DNA of 64,000 nt from Dyadobacter fermentans. GTDB taxonomy: Bacteria; Bacteroidota; Bacteroidia; Cytophagales; Spirosomataceae. The notes beneath the pieces are model-generated. The model was not told the DNA's origin, did not search any database, and worked only from the letters and a program-made list of their open reading frames with translations. Location of the stretch: positions 40,620 to 104,619 of the forward strand of contig NZ_JAHXBN010000021.1 in assembly GCF_019924045.1 (NCBI RefSeq), in the 5' to 3' direction. The first letter of the stretch is position 1; every line of letters starts with the position of its first letter. The position numbers and the translations under genes are program-made. Below, one piece after another: positions 1 through 7,807 of this stretch.

Positions 1-869
1 CCGTCGAGCGAAAATGCCGTTTTGTTTTTCTGATAACCCAGTCGGACCTGGTTCCAGGACATTTTGACTTTCTCACTGGCCGTGTCGGATTTCAAGACGG
101 TGTAGAAATTCTGGGCCGCAAAATCGCGGTGGTCGTAAGAACTGCGGACAGCGAGGTTCCAGTTTGGGGAAATGGCATAGCTTAGCGACAAAGAAGCGGT
201 ATTGTTGTGGAAATAGCCTTTGATACCACGTTGCCGTACGCCGGAAGCATTATTGGAAAGAAACCCTCCCGAAACTGCCAGCTTGTTGCGCTGCACAAAT
301 GCTCCCACATTGGCATTGAACAACCCATACTCACCGGCACTGACGCCGCCATTAATCTGCGTTTTTTGCGCGACGTTACCGTCTGTTGCAGTAGTCAGGC
401 GCGCCGCGAAAGTTTTGGAAATCACGTGAATCACCCCGCCTACTGCATCAGAGCCATACAATGCCGACGAAGCGCCTTTCAAAACCTCGATCCGATCGAT
501 CTCGGCGGGCGAAATAGGGATGTAGCTATTAAAATGCCCGGTGTTGGGATCGTTGAGGCGAATGCCGTCGAGGATCACGAGCACCTGCTGGAATGTACCG
601 CCGCGCAAAACAATGTCGCTCTGCGAACCTTGTGGTCCCCGTGCCTGTATTTCGACGCCCGGCACGTAGCGCAGCAGGTCGTCGATGCTATGCACCGGCA
701 GCTGCTGGAAATATTCGCCTTTGATGACGGCAATGTTGCGGCCGGTTTGTGATGCACGCTTTTCGACAAGAGACGAAGTGACCGTTACCGGGTCGAGTGA
801 TATTTCCTGCGCCAGGGCCAGATTTGCGATGAGGGATAGCAAGAGGGTGGTTATGTAATGGTGCTTCAT
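1..869 (-). CDS. BtuB-like TonB-dependent receptor, C-terminal part cut by window edge
   Basis: An open frame runs on the minus strand from an ATG at 867-869 to the window edge, giving about 289 residues without a stop. It begins with a signal peptide (MKHHYITTLLLSLIANLALA, cleavage before QEIS). A plug domain follows with the hallmarks LLRYVPGVEI, DGIRLNDP and EVLKGASSALYGSDAVGGVI, which match the vitamin B12/siderophore receptor class (BtuB/CirA type). The barrel strands start but are cut off. The role is TonB-driven uptake of a scarce ligand across the outer membrane; the ligand cannot be told from the plug. No CarboxypepD-like N-terminal extension or SusD partner is seen, so it is not a SusC protein. 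It is divergent from the MocR-type regulator across a palindromic intergenic region. Confidence 0.85.
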   Translation of the reverse strand, partial: MKHHYITTLLLSLIANLALAQEISLDPVTVTSSLVEKRASQTGRNIAVIKGEYFQQLPVHSIDDLLRYVPGVEIQARGPQGSQSDIVLRGGTFQQVLVILDGIRLNDPNTGHFNSYIPISPAEIDRIEVLKGASSALYGSDAVGGVIHVISKTFAARLTTATDGNVAQKTQINGGVSAGEYGLFNANVGAFVQRNKLAVSGGFLSNNASGVRQRGIKGYFHNNTASLSLSYAISPNWNLAVRSSYDHRDFAAQNFYTVLKSDTASEKVKMSWNQVRLGYQKNKTAFSLD

Positions 870-902
870 GGGTTGTTTGTAACGATTGGTGTTTTTTGAC
901 CG

Positions 903-1009
903 CCCATGGTCGACCATGGGCCTTCGGCCGACCATAGACCATTGTTGGTCATTAACTAAAACTGGTTTCATTTCAAAGGCATGGTCGATGGTCTATGGTC
1001 TATGGTCGG
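903..1009. repeat. Palindromic ATGGTCN heptamer repeat cluster in a divergent promoter region
   Basis: 903-920 is a perfect 18-base palindrome (CCCATGGTCGACCATGGG). At 919-929 a small GGCC-TTC-GGCC hairpin follows. 928-942 (CCGACCATAGACCAT) and 995-1009 (ATGGTCTATGGTCGG) form a perfect 15-base inverted repeat with a 52-base loop. 981-1007 is about four tandem copies of the heptamer ATGGTCG/T. The cluster fills the space between the TonB receptor start (869) and the regulator start (1094). It may be an operator array, a structured leader or an intergenic palindromic repeat element; the sequence alone does not decide. Confidence 0.75.
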
Positions 1010-1093
1010 ATTCAGACAATCGGCGGTCCGCGGTCATTTCTCATACAAAACTACTATCTTACCGGCCCGTTTATATGCTCCGGTTTAAATCTA

Positions 1094-2581
1094 ATGAGTA
1101 GTCCGGTTGAAATACCATTCAAAAATGTGATCCTGTTGGACCGTGCGTCCGGGACACCTGTTTATTTACAAATTGCACACCAGATGATCAACGCCATTCA
1201 ACGCGGCGTGCTCGTTACAGGGGTGCAACTGCCTGGTACACGTGCACTTGCGGAAATGCTCGACGTGCACCGAAAAACCGTCGTGGCCGCTTACAACGAA
1301 CTCGATGCGCAAGGCTGGATCGAAATGCTGCCGAACCGCGGAACGTTTGTCACCCGGAAGAGCCCGGTGGTGAGGGGTAGTGCGTTGTCGGCGAATGTGA
1401 GCGATTTGAAACAATACCCACAGCAAACCGGCTTCGCATTTGAGGAAAGCATGCTGCTGGATCGTCCGCTGTCGCTCTCGCGCGTCGACCTGGAATTTAC
1501 CGACGGCCTCCCGGACGTGCGCCTCGCCCCTATGGACAAGCTCGCGAAGGCGTATTCGAGTGTTTTGAGAAGAAATAACAACCGGAAATACCTTACCTAT
1601 TCGCACGTCGAGGGAAATATCTGGTTCCGTGAGCGGCTGGCGACATACCTGAACAACACCCGCGGCCTGCATATCGGCGCAGAGAATATCATCACGACCC
1701 GCGGCATTCAGATGGGCATTTACCTGGCGTCGACGTTACTGCTGAAAAAGGGCGATAATGTGGTGGTAGGCGACCTGAGCTACTATGTCGCTAATATGAT
1801 TTTCCAACAGGCTGGTGCCAATATCCTTTCGGTGTCTGTGGATGATCAGGGGATTTCTGTGGAAGCAGTGAGGGAACTGTGCGAGCGCACACCGATCCGC
1901 ATGCTGTATATCACGCCGCATCACCATTACCCGACGACGGTTACTCTGAGCGCCGAGCGGCGGGTGGAATTGCTCAACCTGTCGGTGCAATATGGGTTCA
2001 TCATCCTGGAAGACGATCACGATTATGATTTCCATTATAACAGCAGTCCGGTATTGCCGCTGGCGAGCGCCGATGGGGCAGGAATGGTCGTTTATGTAGG
2101 CTCGTTTTGCAAGGCGCTCGCGCCCGGATTACGTTCGGGGTACGTGGTGGCGCCGCAGAACCTGATCCGGGAACTGGGCAAAATGCGGCGGATTATCGAC
2201 CGGCAGGGTGACCTGATGATGGAACAGGCACTGGCCGAACTGCTCGATGAGGGCGAAATCCAGCGGCATATTAAGAAAGCCCAAAAGGTTTACCATCAGC
2301 GGCGTGACCTGTTTACCGAGTTGTTGGAAAGTGATTTCAAGCCCTATCTGACATTTAAAGCCCCACCGGGCGGTCTGGCGATCTGGACGGAGTGGCGGCG
2401 CGACATTAACCTCATGCGCGTGAGCAAGGAATGCCTGCGCGAAAACCTGCATTTGCCGCAAACATTGCTGTTCCAAACCGGGCGCCTCAGCGCCATGCGG
2501 CTCGGGTTCGGCAGCCTGGATGAGAAGGAGTTGCGCGAAGCTACTTCCATTCTAAAATCAGCGCTGGAAAAGACCAGCTAA
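1094..2581 (+). CDS. MocR/GntR-type regulator with aminotransferase-fold domain
   Basis: This 495-residue protein joins an N-terminal GntR winged helix (residues ~10-80, with QLPGTRALAEMLDVHRKTVVAAY as recognition region) to a class I aminotransferase-like domain. The PLP lysine lies in SFCKALAPGLRSGY (Lys340), and EDDHDYDF provides the Asp that contacts the PLP pyridine. That order and length define the MocR family, whose members sense PLP or amino-compound derivatives and control neighbouring genes. The ATG at 1094 (MSSPVEIPF) is preferred over an in-frame GTG-like upstream start at 995, because the extra 33 codons lie in the palindromic repeats. Divergent from the BtuB-like receptor, which could be its target. 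GntR families with the same N-domain (FadR, HutC) lack the large C-terminal domain. Confidence 0.88.
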   Translation: MSSPVEIPFKNVILLDRASGTPVYLQIAHQMINAIQRGVLVTGVQLPGTRALAEMLDVHRKTVVAAYNELDAQGWIEMLPNRGTFVTRKSPVVRGSALSANVSDLKQYPQQTGFAFEESMLLDRPLSLSRVDLEFTDGLPDVRLAPMDKLAKAYSSVLRRNNNRKYLTYSHVEGNIWFRERLATYLNNTRGLHIGAENIITTRGIQMGIYLASTLLLKKGDNVVVGDLSYYVANMIFQQAGANILSVSVDDQGISVEAVRELCERTPIRMLYITPHHHYPTTVTLSAERRVELLNLSVQYGFIILEDDHDYDFHYNSSPVLPLASADGAGMVVYVGSFCKALAPGLRSGYVVAPQNLIRELGKMRRIIDRQGDLMMEQALAELLDEGEIQRHIKKAQKVYHQRRDLFTELLESDFKPYLTFKAPPGGLAIWTEWRRDINLMRVSKECLRENLHLPQTLLFQTGRLSAMRLGFGSLDEKELREATSILKSALEKTS

Positions 2582-2664
2582 TGCAGTAACCGCGGTTGGA
2601 ATGCTGATTTATTCAATTAATTTGGGATAAATTCCTATTTCGTGCATTTCAACCTGACTTCCGC

Positions 2665-4017
2665 ATGAACAAACGTACTTTCATTAAACTTTCATCCGCA
2701 TTAATGACGGCTCCTTTACTTTCCCCGCTGAGCGGCTGGGGCAATAGCGACAAGCTCCGCAACTGGGCAGGCAACCTGGAATACAGCACTGAAAAACTCG
2801 ATTTGGGTAAAAACTTGCAGCAGGTACAAACGCTTGTCAAGAAATACCCCAAACTGAAAGTGCTCGGCACACGGCATTGTTTCAACGACATTGCGGATAC
2901 GAAAGACCAGTTCATTACGGTCGTTGGTGCGGAAGAAGTCATTGATCTGGATACCAAAAATAAAACCGTCACTGTCAACGGCGGGTTGAAATATGGCCAG
3001 CTGGCACCCTACCTGCACGACAAGGGCTTCGCATTGCATAACCTGGCTTCGTTGCCGCACATTTCGGTAGCGGGTGCATGTGCTACGGCCACGCACGGGT
3101 CAGGTGAGAAGAATGGGAACCTCGCCACTGCGGTTTCGGCGATGGAGATTGTGACGGCGGATGGGGAGGTGGTGAAGTTGAGCAGGGAGAAAGACGGGGA
3201 AAAATTCAATGCGGCGGTAGTGCATTTGGGTGCGCTTGGCGTGGTAAATAAGGTGACGCTGGACGTTCAGCCGACGTTTTTTATGGATCAACATGTCTAC
3301 GAAAATTTACCGTTGACACAATTGAAAGAGCATTTTGATGAGATACAATCAAGCGGATATAGTGTGAGTTTGTTTACTAACTGGGCAAGCGATTCGATTA
3401 CAGAAGTGTGGATTAAGCACCAGTTAACCAGTTCAAAATTCCCGTTAGTACGGGCGGACAAGGTCTTTTTCGGAGCCAAACTGGCTACGAAAAACCTGCA
3501 TCCGATTCCCGAACTTTCAGCCGAAAACTGTACCGAGCAAATGGGCGTGCCGGGGCCGTGGTATGAGCGTATGCCGCATTTCAAAATGGGTTTTACGCCC
3601 AGCAGCGGCAAGGAACTGCAAACGGAATACTTTGTGCCAAGGAAAAATGCGGTGGATGCGATACTGGCCATTTCCAAAATGGGTAACCAAATCAGCCCGC
3701 ATTTGTTTACATCCGAAGTCAGGACAATCGCGGCGGATAATCTCTGGCTCAGCCCGTGTTACAAGCAGGATTCGGTGGCGATCCATTTTACGTGGAAACA
3801 GGATTGGCCGGCTGTGCGCAAACTGCTGCCGGTGATTGAGCAGGAACTTGCGCCATTTAATCCACGGCCGCATTGGGGCAAATTGTTTACCGTTTCGCCG
3901 GGGTTACTGGAAAAACGGTATGAGAAATTGCCGGAATTCAGGGAGCTGGCTGCCCAAATGGACCCGAATGGCAAGTTTCGCAACGCGTTTTTGAATTTGA
4001 ATGTTTTTAAGAAATAG
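2665..4017 (+). CDS. FAD-linked alditol/sugar-lactone oxidase (AldO-like), exported
   Basis: A 450-residue VAO-type flavin oxidase. The N-terminus (NKRTFIKLSSALMTAPLL) resembles a signal sequence of weak Tat type, so periplasmic export is likely. The FAD-binding domain holds GTRHCFND, whose His71 sits where AldO/xylitol oxidase links FAD covalently, and SLPHISVAGACATATHGSG for the pyrophosphate. The C-terminal ALO domain contains PHWGKLF, the HWGK motif of aldonolactone/alditol oxidases. The family oxidises alditols or sugar lactones at C1 and makes hydrogen peroxide. The exact substrate is not visible. It lies 83 bases after the MocR gene on the same strand and may be co-transcribed. Confidence 0.85.
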   Translation: MNKRTFIKLSSALMTAPLLSPLSGWGNSDKLRNWAGNLEYSTEKLDLGKNLQQVQTLVKKYPKLKVLGTRHCFNDIADTKDQFITVVGAEEVIDLDTKNKTVTVNGGLKYGQLAPYLHDKGFALHNLASLPHISVAGACATATHGSGEKNGNLATAVSAMEIVTADGEVVKLSREKDGEKFNAAVVHLGALGVVNKVTLDVQPTFFMDQHVYENLPLTQLKEHFDEIQSSGYSVSLFTNWASDSITEVWIKHQLTSSKFPLVRADKVFFGAKLATKNLHPIPELSAENCTEQMGVPGPWYERMPHFKMGFTPSSGKELQTEYFVPRKNAVDAILAISKMGNQISPHLFTSEVRTIAADNLWLSPCYKQDSVAIHFTWKQDWPAVRKLLPVIEQELAPFNPRPHWGKLFTVSPGLLEKRYEKLPEFRELAAQMDPNGKFRNAFLNLNVFKK

Positions 4018-4034
4018 CGCGAAGCATAAATATA

Positions 4035-4056
4035 GCGCGAAGTTCCTGCTTCGCGC
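4035..4056. repeat. GC-rich hairpin GCGCGAAG/CTTCGCGC
   Basis: A perfect 8-base inverted repeat with a 6-base loop (4035-4042 and 4049-4056). A third direct copy of GCGCGAAG begins at 4017, at the end of the oxidase gene. It may serve as terminator or as part of the intergenic palindrome that follows. Confidence 0.6.
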
Positions 4057-4065
4057 AACCTATTT

Positions 4066-4122
4066 GCAGGCCTCCGGCCGGTCAAACTTGCGTCTTTCGT
4101 TTGTGACCGGCCGGAGGCCTGC
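4066..4122. repeat. Long 19-bp perfect inverted repeat, intergenic
   Basis: 4066-4084 (GCAGGCCTCCGGCCGGTCA) is repeated in inverse at 4104-4122, with a 19-base spacer whose ends also pair (CAAAC/GTTTG with a 2-base bulge). The arms are very GC-rich and carry CCTCCGGCCGG/CCGGCCGGAGG. There is no T-run, so it is not a classic terminator. It resembles a REP/BIME-like intergenic palindrome and sits between the oxidase and the TetR-fold gene. Confidence 0.75.
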
Positions 4123-4232
4123 GAATAATGTGGGTGAACCGGGAGCTTCACCCGATCTCGACGGAATTAAATAGCCATTGGAAGCGTTTACTTTTATGTG
4201 ACTCATCTTCCATAAGTAAACAAATACTTCTG

Positions 4233-4907
4233 ATGGCTACCAAAACGAAGGCACTACCACCCGCTGGCGTGGACCTCACCGCCGACAAGATTACCGAGTT
4301 ATACATGCATTACTGCCTGGAAAATCACAAAAAGCCGGAATCGGTTTACCTGTTTTCCAAAGAGCACGGTTTCGCGGAAAAGGATTTTTACAAGTTCTTT
4401 ACCTCCATCGATTCGCTTGAAAGGCGCGTTTTTGTGAGTTTCCATAACCTGGCTGTAAATCTGATCAACCAAAGTGGAGAGATCGACGGCGTTGGCTTCC
4501 GGGATAAACTGCTGGCCTATTACTTTACGTTGATCGAAATCCTTACCGCCAACCGCAGCTATGTGGTTTTTGCATTAAAGGAGGAAAAGAATAAGCTGAA
4601 TGGTATTCTGAAGCTGAAAGAGTTCCGCGGAAGTTTTAAGGGTTATATCCACGAGATCAGCGACGGTTACCTGAAAGCAAAAAGTGAACGCATTCGCAAG
4701 GCACAGCAGGACGCATTGGAAGAAGGCGCGTGGATTCAACTGTTGCTCACATTGAAATTCTGGATCGACGATGAATCCGTAGGTTTCGAGAAAACGGACT
4801 TGTTCATCGAAAAATCGATCCGTGCTACATTTGACCTGATCGATACGACACCTCTCGAGAGCGTGATCGATTTCGGGAAGTTTTTGATTAAAGAAAAATT
4901 GAAGTAG
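4233..4907 (+). CDS. TetR-fold protein paired with ABC1 kinase
   Basis: A 224-residue, all-helical protein. Residues ~16-62 form a TetR-type helix-turn-helix (ESVYLFSKEHGFAEKDFYKF), and the rest is a ligand/dimer domain of TetR_C type. The ATG at 4233 is chosen over an upstream GTG/ATG frame because the extra 35 codons run through intergenic sequence. Its stop is 2 bases before the ABC1 kinase start, so the two are almost surely one transcript. The TetR fold is also the fold of COQ9, the partner of COQ8 in mitochondria. It could therefore be a true repressor or a lipid-binding protein that works with the kinase. The HTH pattern is intact, so DNA binding is not excluded. Confidence 0.75.
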   Translation: MATKTKALPPAGVDLTADKITELYMHYCLENHKKPESVYLFSKEHGFAEKDFYKFFTSIDSLERRVFVSFHNLAVNLINQSGEIDGVGFRDKLLAYYFTLIEILTANRSYVVFALKEEKNKLNGILKLKEFRGSFKGYIHEISDGYLKAKSERIRKAQQDALEEGAWIQLLLTLKFWIDDESVGFEKTDLFIEKSIRATFDLIDTTPLESVIDFGKFLIKEKLK

Positions 4908-4909
4908 GA

Positions 4910-6211
4910 ATGGAGACGATTGACAGCATACCTACTTCTAAAATACGACGTGCCACCCGGCTTATTTCGACAGGGGTCAAGATTGGAGGGAATTACCTGA
5001 AATATTACGGCGAGAAAATCACCAGCCCTGAAACGGCGCGGGATAATCTCAACAGCAACAATGCAGAGGATATTTATGATAGCCTCAAAAGTTTGAAAGG
5101 CAGCGCATTGAAGCTGGCTCAGATGTTGAGTATGGAGAAGAATTTCCTGCCGCAGGCCTATGTGGAGAAGTTTTCGCTTTCCCAATTTTCGGTACCGCCG
5201 CTTTCGGCTCCTTTAGTGGTGAAGACGTTCCGGAAATATTTCGGAAAGTCGCCGTTGGAACTGTTCGATACGTTCAATCCCAATGCGATCAACGCGGCAA
5301 GTATTGGTCAGGTGCACAAGGCCGTGCATGAGGGGAAAGAGCTGGCGGTGAAAATCCAGTATCCCGGTGTGGCGGAAAGCATTTCGTCTGATCTGGCGCT
5401 CGTGAAGCCTATTGCCATGAAGATGTTCAACATCCAGGCGAAGGATTCGGATAAGTATTTCAAAGAAGTTGAAACCAAGCTGACCGAAGAGACGAATTAC
5501 ATTCTTGAAATAGCCAATAGCACTGAAATCGCCGAAGCCTGCGAGCATATTCCGAACCTGCGTTTCCCGAAATACTACCCCGAGTTTTCCAGCGAGCGTG
5601 TGATCACGATGGACTGGATGAATGGCGTACATTGGTCGGAATTTTGCAAAACAAATCCCGATCAGGAAATCGCTAACAAGATAGGCCAGGCGTTGTGGGA
5701 TTTTTATATGTTCCAGGTGCACCAATTACGCAAAGTTCACGCGGACCCGCACCCGGGTAATTTCCTGATCGATGAAAACGACAACCTGATAGCCATCGAT
5801 TTCGGTTGTATTAAAGAAATTCCCGAGGATTTTTACATTCCATATTTCGAACTCGCCGAGCCTGAAAATCTGAATAATCCAGCGATTTTCCATGCCAAGC
5901 TCGCTGAACTGGAAATTCTCACAGACAAGGATACTCAGGCGGAAACGATTTATTTTTCGAATCTTTTCAGAGAAATACTCGCATTACTTACGCAACCATT
6001 TCAGGCCGAAACTTTTGATTTTTCGGATGAAGCTTTTTTCCTGAAACTCGCCGCGCTGGGCGAGAAATATGCCAACGACAAGGAACTGCGCAAAATGAAC
6101 ATGAACCGCGGCTCCAAGCATTTTATTTACATCAACCGCACATTCTTCGGGCTGTTTAGCCTGCTGCATGACCTCAAAGCGGTGGTGGATACCAAGCAAT
6201 TTGTAAGCTGA
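4910..6211 (+). CDS. ABC1/COQ8-like atypical kinase (AarF/UbiB family)
   Basis: 433 residues with the ABC1 kinase layout: an N-terminal helical motif ALKLAQMLS at the place of the family KxGQ signature, an alanine-rich loop INAASIGQVHKA, the ATP-binding lysine in LAVKIQYPGV, the catalytic loop HADPHPGNF and the metal-binding IDFGC. KIQYPGVAESISSDL is closer to COQ8/ADCK than to proteobacterial UbiB. These proteins act as ATPases or kinases on quinone or other isoprenoid lipid pathways at membranes. Bacteroidota generally make menaquinone, so a role in ubiquinone synthesis is unlikely. The Gly-to-Ala change in KxGQ is unusual. The gene is coupled to the TetR-fold gene upstream. Confidence 0.85.
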   Translation: METIDSIPTSKIRRATRLISTGVKIGGNYLKYYGEKITSPETARDNLNSNNAEDIYDSLKSLKGSALKLAQMLSMEKNFLPQAYVEKFSLSQFSVPPLSAPLVVKTFRKYFGKSPLELFDTFNPNAINAASIGQVHKAVHEGKELAVKIQYPGVAESISSDLALVKPIAMKMFNIQAKDSDKYFKEVETKLTEETNYILEIANSTEIAEACEHIPNLRFPKYYPEFSSERVITMDWMNGVHWSEFCKTNPDQEIANKIGQALWDFYMFQVHQLRKVHADPHPGNFLIDENDNLIAIDFGCIKEIPEDFYIPYFELAEPENLNNPAIFHAKLAELEILTDKDTQAETIYFSNLFREILALLTQPFQAETFDFSDEAFFLKLAALGEKYANDKELRKMNMNRGSKHFIYINRTFFGLFSLLHDLKAVVDTKQFVS

Positions 6212-6221
6212 CACCAATCAT

Positions 6222-6250
6222 AACCAGTCGTGAAACTTTCACGGCTGGTT
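6222..6250. terminator. Bidirectional hairpin terminator
   Basis: AACCAGTCGTGAAA (6222-6235) pairs with TTTCACGGCTGGTT (6237-6250) apart from one G-T wobble, and is followed by a T-rich run on the plus strand. It lies between the convergent ABC1 kinase and AI-2E genes and includes the AI-2E stop codon. Confidence 0.75.
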
Positions 6251-7429
6251 TTCTTTTTCCGGATCGCCGGCCGCCGGGTCGTCTGCCGCCGGGTCGTCTG
6301 CCGCCGGGTCGCCGGGCGCCGGATCGCCGGCCGCAACTTTTTTCAGATTCACGAAACGGAACAAATTATTGTCGGCCTGCTCGGGCGTTTGGTCGCCGAG
6401 CAGAATGCCCCATGGTTCGAGTCCCGGCACCCGGTCGAAAATCACTTTCATCATAGCAATCACCGGGATTGAAAGGAACATACCCGACAATCCCGCCAGG
6501 GCGCCGCCCACAAGCACGCCCACGATGGACACCAGCGCATTGATCCGCACTTTGGAGCCGACGATGAACGGTACCAGGAAATTGTTATCGATCACCTGCA
6601 CGGCGATAAATACCCCCACAACCCCCAGCAGCACATCGATTTCGGGATGGCTGATGAACGTCACCATGACTGCCAGGGCCGTCGCGACGAGGCCACCGAT
6701 ATAGGGGACTAAATTGAGGATAGCGGCCATCACGCCTAGTAAAATCGCATATTGTACATTCAGGATCAGCAATCCTGCCGAGTTGAGGACTGCCACCGCG
6801 GTTGTTTCCAGCAATAGCCCTACCATGTAACTCTGGATGATAGATTTGATCTGTCCCAATATTTCCAATACACGCTGCTTTTGCTCTTCCGCGAAAAGTA
6901 CGACCGTGAAATGGATCAGCATTGCGCGATAATAGAGCAGTAAAAAAGTATAAATAGGGATGAGGACCAGTGTGCCGAGCGGCCCTGTTACCACTCCGAG
7001 CGTTTCCGGCCCCTGGAACGTCTCGAGGGTTTTGCTTTGTGCATTTTTCAAATACTCGGCTTGCTGACGGTAGCTCACGCTGTACTCCCGGCGGATCCAG
7101 CGTCTTGCATCGCGGTAAAAAAGGTCGATGTTCCTTTTGAGCTTTGGCCATTCGTCGGAGAAATCGGCCAGCTGCATGGAAATGAGTACCGCAACAGCCG
7201 AGACGATCAAAACCGCGATCAACAATGCCAGTGTGATCGAAAGCAGTTTGGGAATTCCGATGCGGATAAACAGGCCTTCGAGTGGTCGGAGCAGCACGGC
7301 CAGCAGCCCGGCCAGTGCCAGCGGCACAACAATATCCTGCCCAAGATAAATCGCGAGCATAATGATCCCGATCGCGAGGAGGGTTAAGGATAGTTTCTGA
7401 TAGAAGGGTTGTGGAGCGGTGGAGTTCAC
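6239..7429 (-). CDS. AI-2E family (PerM/UPF0118) membrane permease
   Basis: A 396-residue integral membrane protein with about seven to eight hydrophobic segments, starting LLAIGIIMLAIYLGQ and including LLAVLLRPLEGLFIR near the N-terminus. The late motifs NLVPYIGG and GxKVRINALVSIVGVLVGGAL fit the AI-2E exporter family (YdgG/TqsA, PerM). Members have been tied to export of autoinducer-2 or to sodium/proton exchange, so the substrate is open. The start is a GTG at 7427-7429; the next Met is residue 24, inside the first membrane helix. The last ~30 residues are a repetitive acidic tail of GDPAA/DDPAA units not typical of the family. It is convergent with the ABC1 gene. Confidence 0.85.
   Translation of the reverse strand: MNSTAPQPFYQKLSLTLLAIGIIMLAIYLGQDIVVPLALAGLLAVLLRPLEGLFIRIGIPKLLSITLALLIAVLIVSAVAVLISMQLADFSDEWPKLKRNIDLFYRDARRWIRREYSVSYRQQAEYLKNAQSKTLETFQGPETLGVVTGPLGTLVLIPIYTFLLLYYRAMLIHFTVVLFAEEQKQRVLEILGQIKSIIQSYMVGLLLETTAVAVLNSAGLLILNVQYAILLGVMAAILNLVPYIGGLVATALAVMVTFISHPEIDVLLGVVGVFIAVQVIDNNFLVPFIVGSKVRINALVSIVGVLVGGALAGLSGMFLSIPVIAMMKVIFDRVPGLEPWGILLGDQTPEQADNNLFRFVNLKKVAAGDPAPGDPAADDPAADDPAAGDPEKENQP
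6256..6335 (-). repeat. 15-bp tandem repeat encoding (A)GDPAA/DDPAA tail
   Basis: The 3' end of the AI-2E gene holds about five copies of a 15-base unit (plus-strand form GCCGCCGGGTCGTCT with variants). They encode GDPAPGDPAADDPAADDPAAGDP at the C-terminus. Two copies are nearly identical, which suggests recent slippage. The tail would lie on the cytoplasmic side if the C-terminus is inside. Confidence 0.8.
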
Positions 7430-7472
7430 GTTGCGTTTAGAAATTTATAACTCTGGTTATGAATCTATTATC

Positions 7473-7480
7473 TACATTTG
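7473..7480 (+). promoter_or_regulatory. Bacteroidota -7 element upstream of higB-like toxin
   Basis: TACATTTG matches the TAnnTTTG -7 consensus, 21 bases before the toxin ATG at 7502. No clear -33 TTG is seen at the right spacing, so this is tentative. Confidence 0.4.
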
Positions 7481-7501
7481 GATTTGCACACACTCATCAA
7501 C

Positions 7502-7807
7502 ATGGTCATTATTAGTTTCCGTACTACACGAGAATATAGCTTGCTATATCCCGAAGCTGAAAAAGCGCATCTCTCCTGGTTTGAAAATGCCAGTGAAGCA
7601 GATTGGGCGAGCTTCCATGATGTCAAGAAAACATTCAATTCTGTCGACGCGGTTGGGAATGACCGATATGTTTTTAATGTTAAAGGAAACAAATACAGAC
7701 TTGTGGCGCTTATCCTATTTCCTATAAGGACAATGTACATCTTGTTTCTGGGTACGCACGATGCTTATAACAAAATTGATGCATCAAAAATCAAATTTAA
7801 AAGGTGA
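7502..7807 (+). CDS. higB: HigB-type mRNA-interferase toxin
   Basis: A 101-residue RelE-fold protein of the HigB family. The markers are the N-terminal ISFRTTREY, the W-rich middle SEADWASFHDVKKTFNSVD, FNVKGNKYRLVALI and IRTMYILFLGTHDAYNKID near the end. These line up with the second toxin at 53990-54307 (VFNIHGNHYRLIVDI, FIVWFGTHEEYDKID). HigB toxins cut mRNA on the ribosome. The ATG at 7502 is used, not the one at 7478, because the toxin family begins at this point. The toxin gene comes before its partner and overlaps it by 4 bases, the usual higBA order. The partner is the truncated HigA-like protein at 7804. Confidence 0.85.
   Translation: MVIISFRTTREYSLLYPEAEKAHLSWFENASEADWASFHDVKKTFNSVDAVGNDRYVFNVKGNKYRLVALILFPIRTMYILFLGTHDAYNKIDASKIKFKR

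Noticed and set aside
903..1009. CRISPR-like array from the ATGGTCN repeats
   Set aside because: The units are 7 bases, there are no unique spacers and no cas genes in the window.
870..1093. Cobalamin riboswitch before the BtuB-like receptor
   Set aside because: I see no B12-box-like sequence or suitable long leader; the region is filled with short palindromes.
995..1093. An upstream start for the MocR gene at 995
   Set aside because: The extra 33 codons run through the heptamer repeats and do not match the family's N-terminus.
6585..7151. A 188-codon minus-strand frame inside the AI-2E gene in another reading frame
   Set aside because: It has no hydrophobic or family pattern, while the main frame has all membrane helices.
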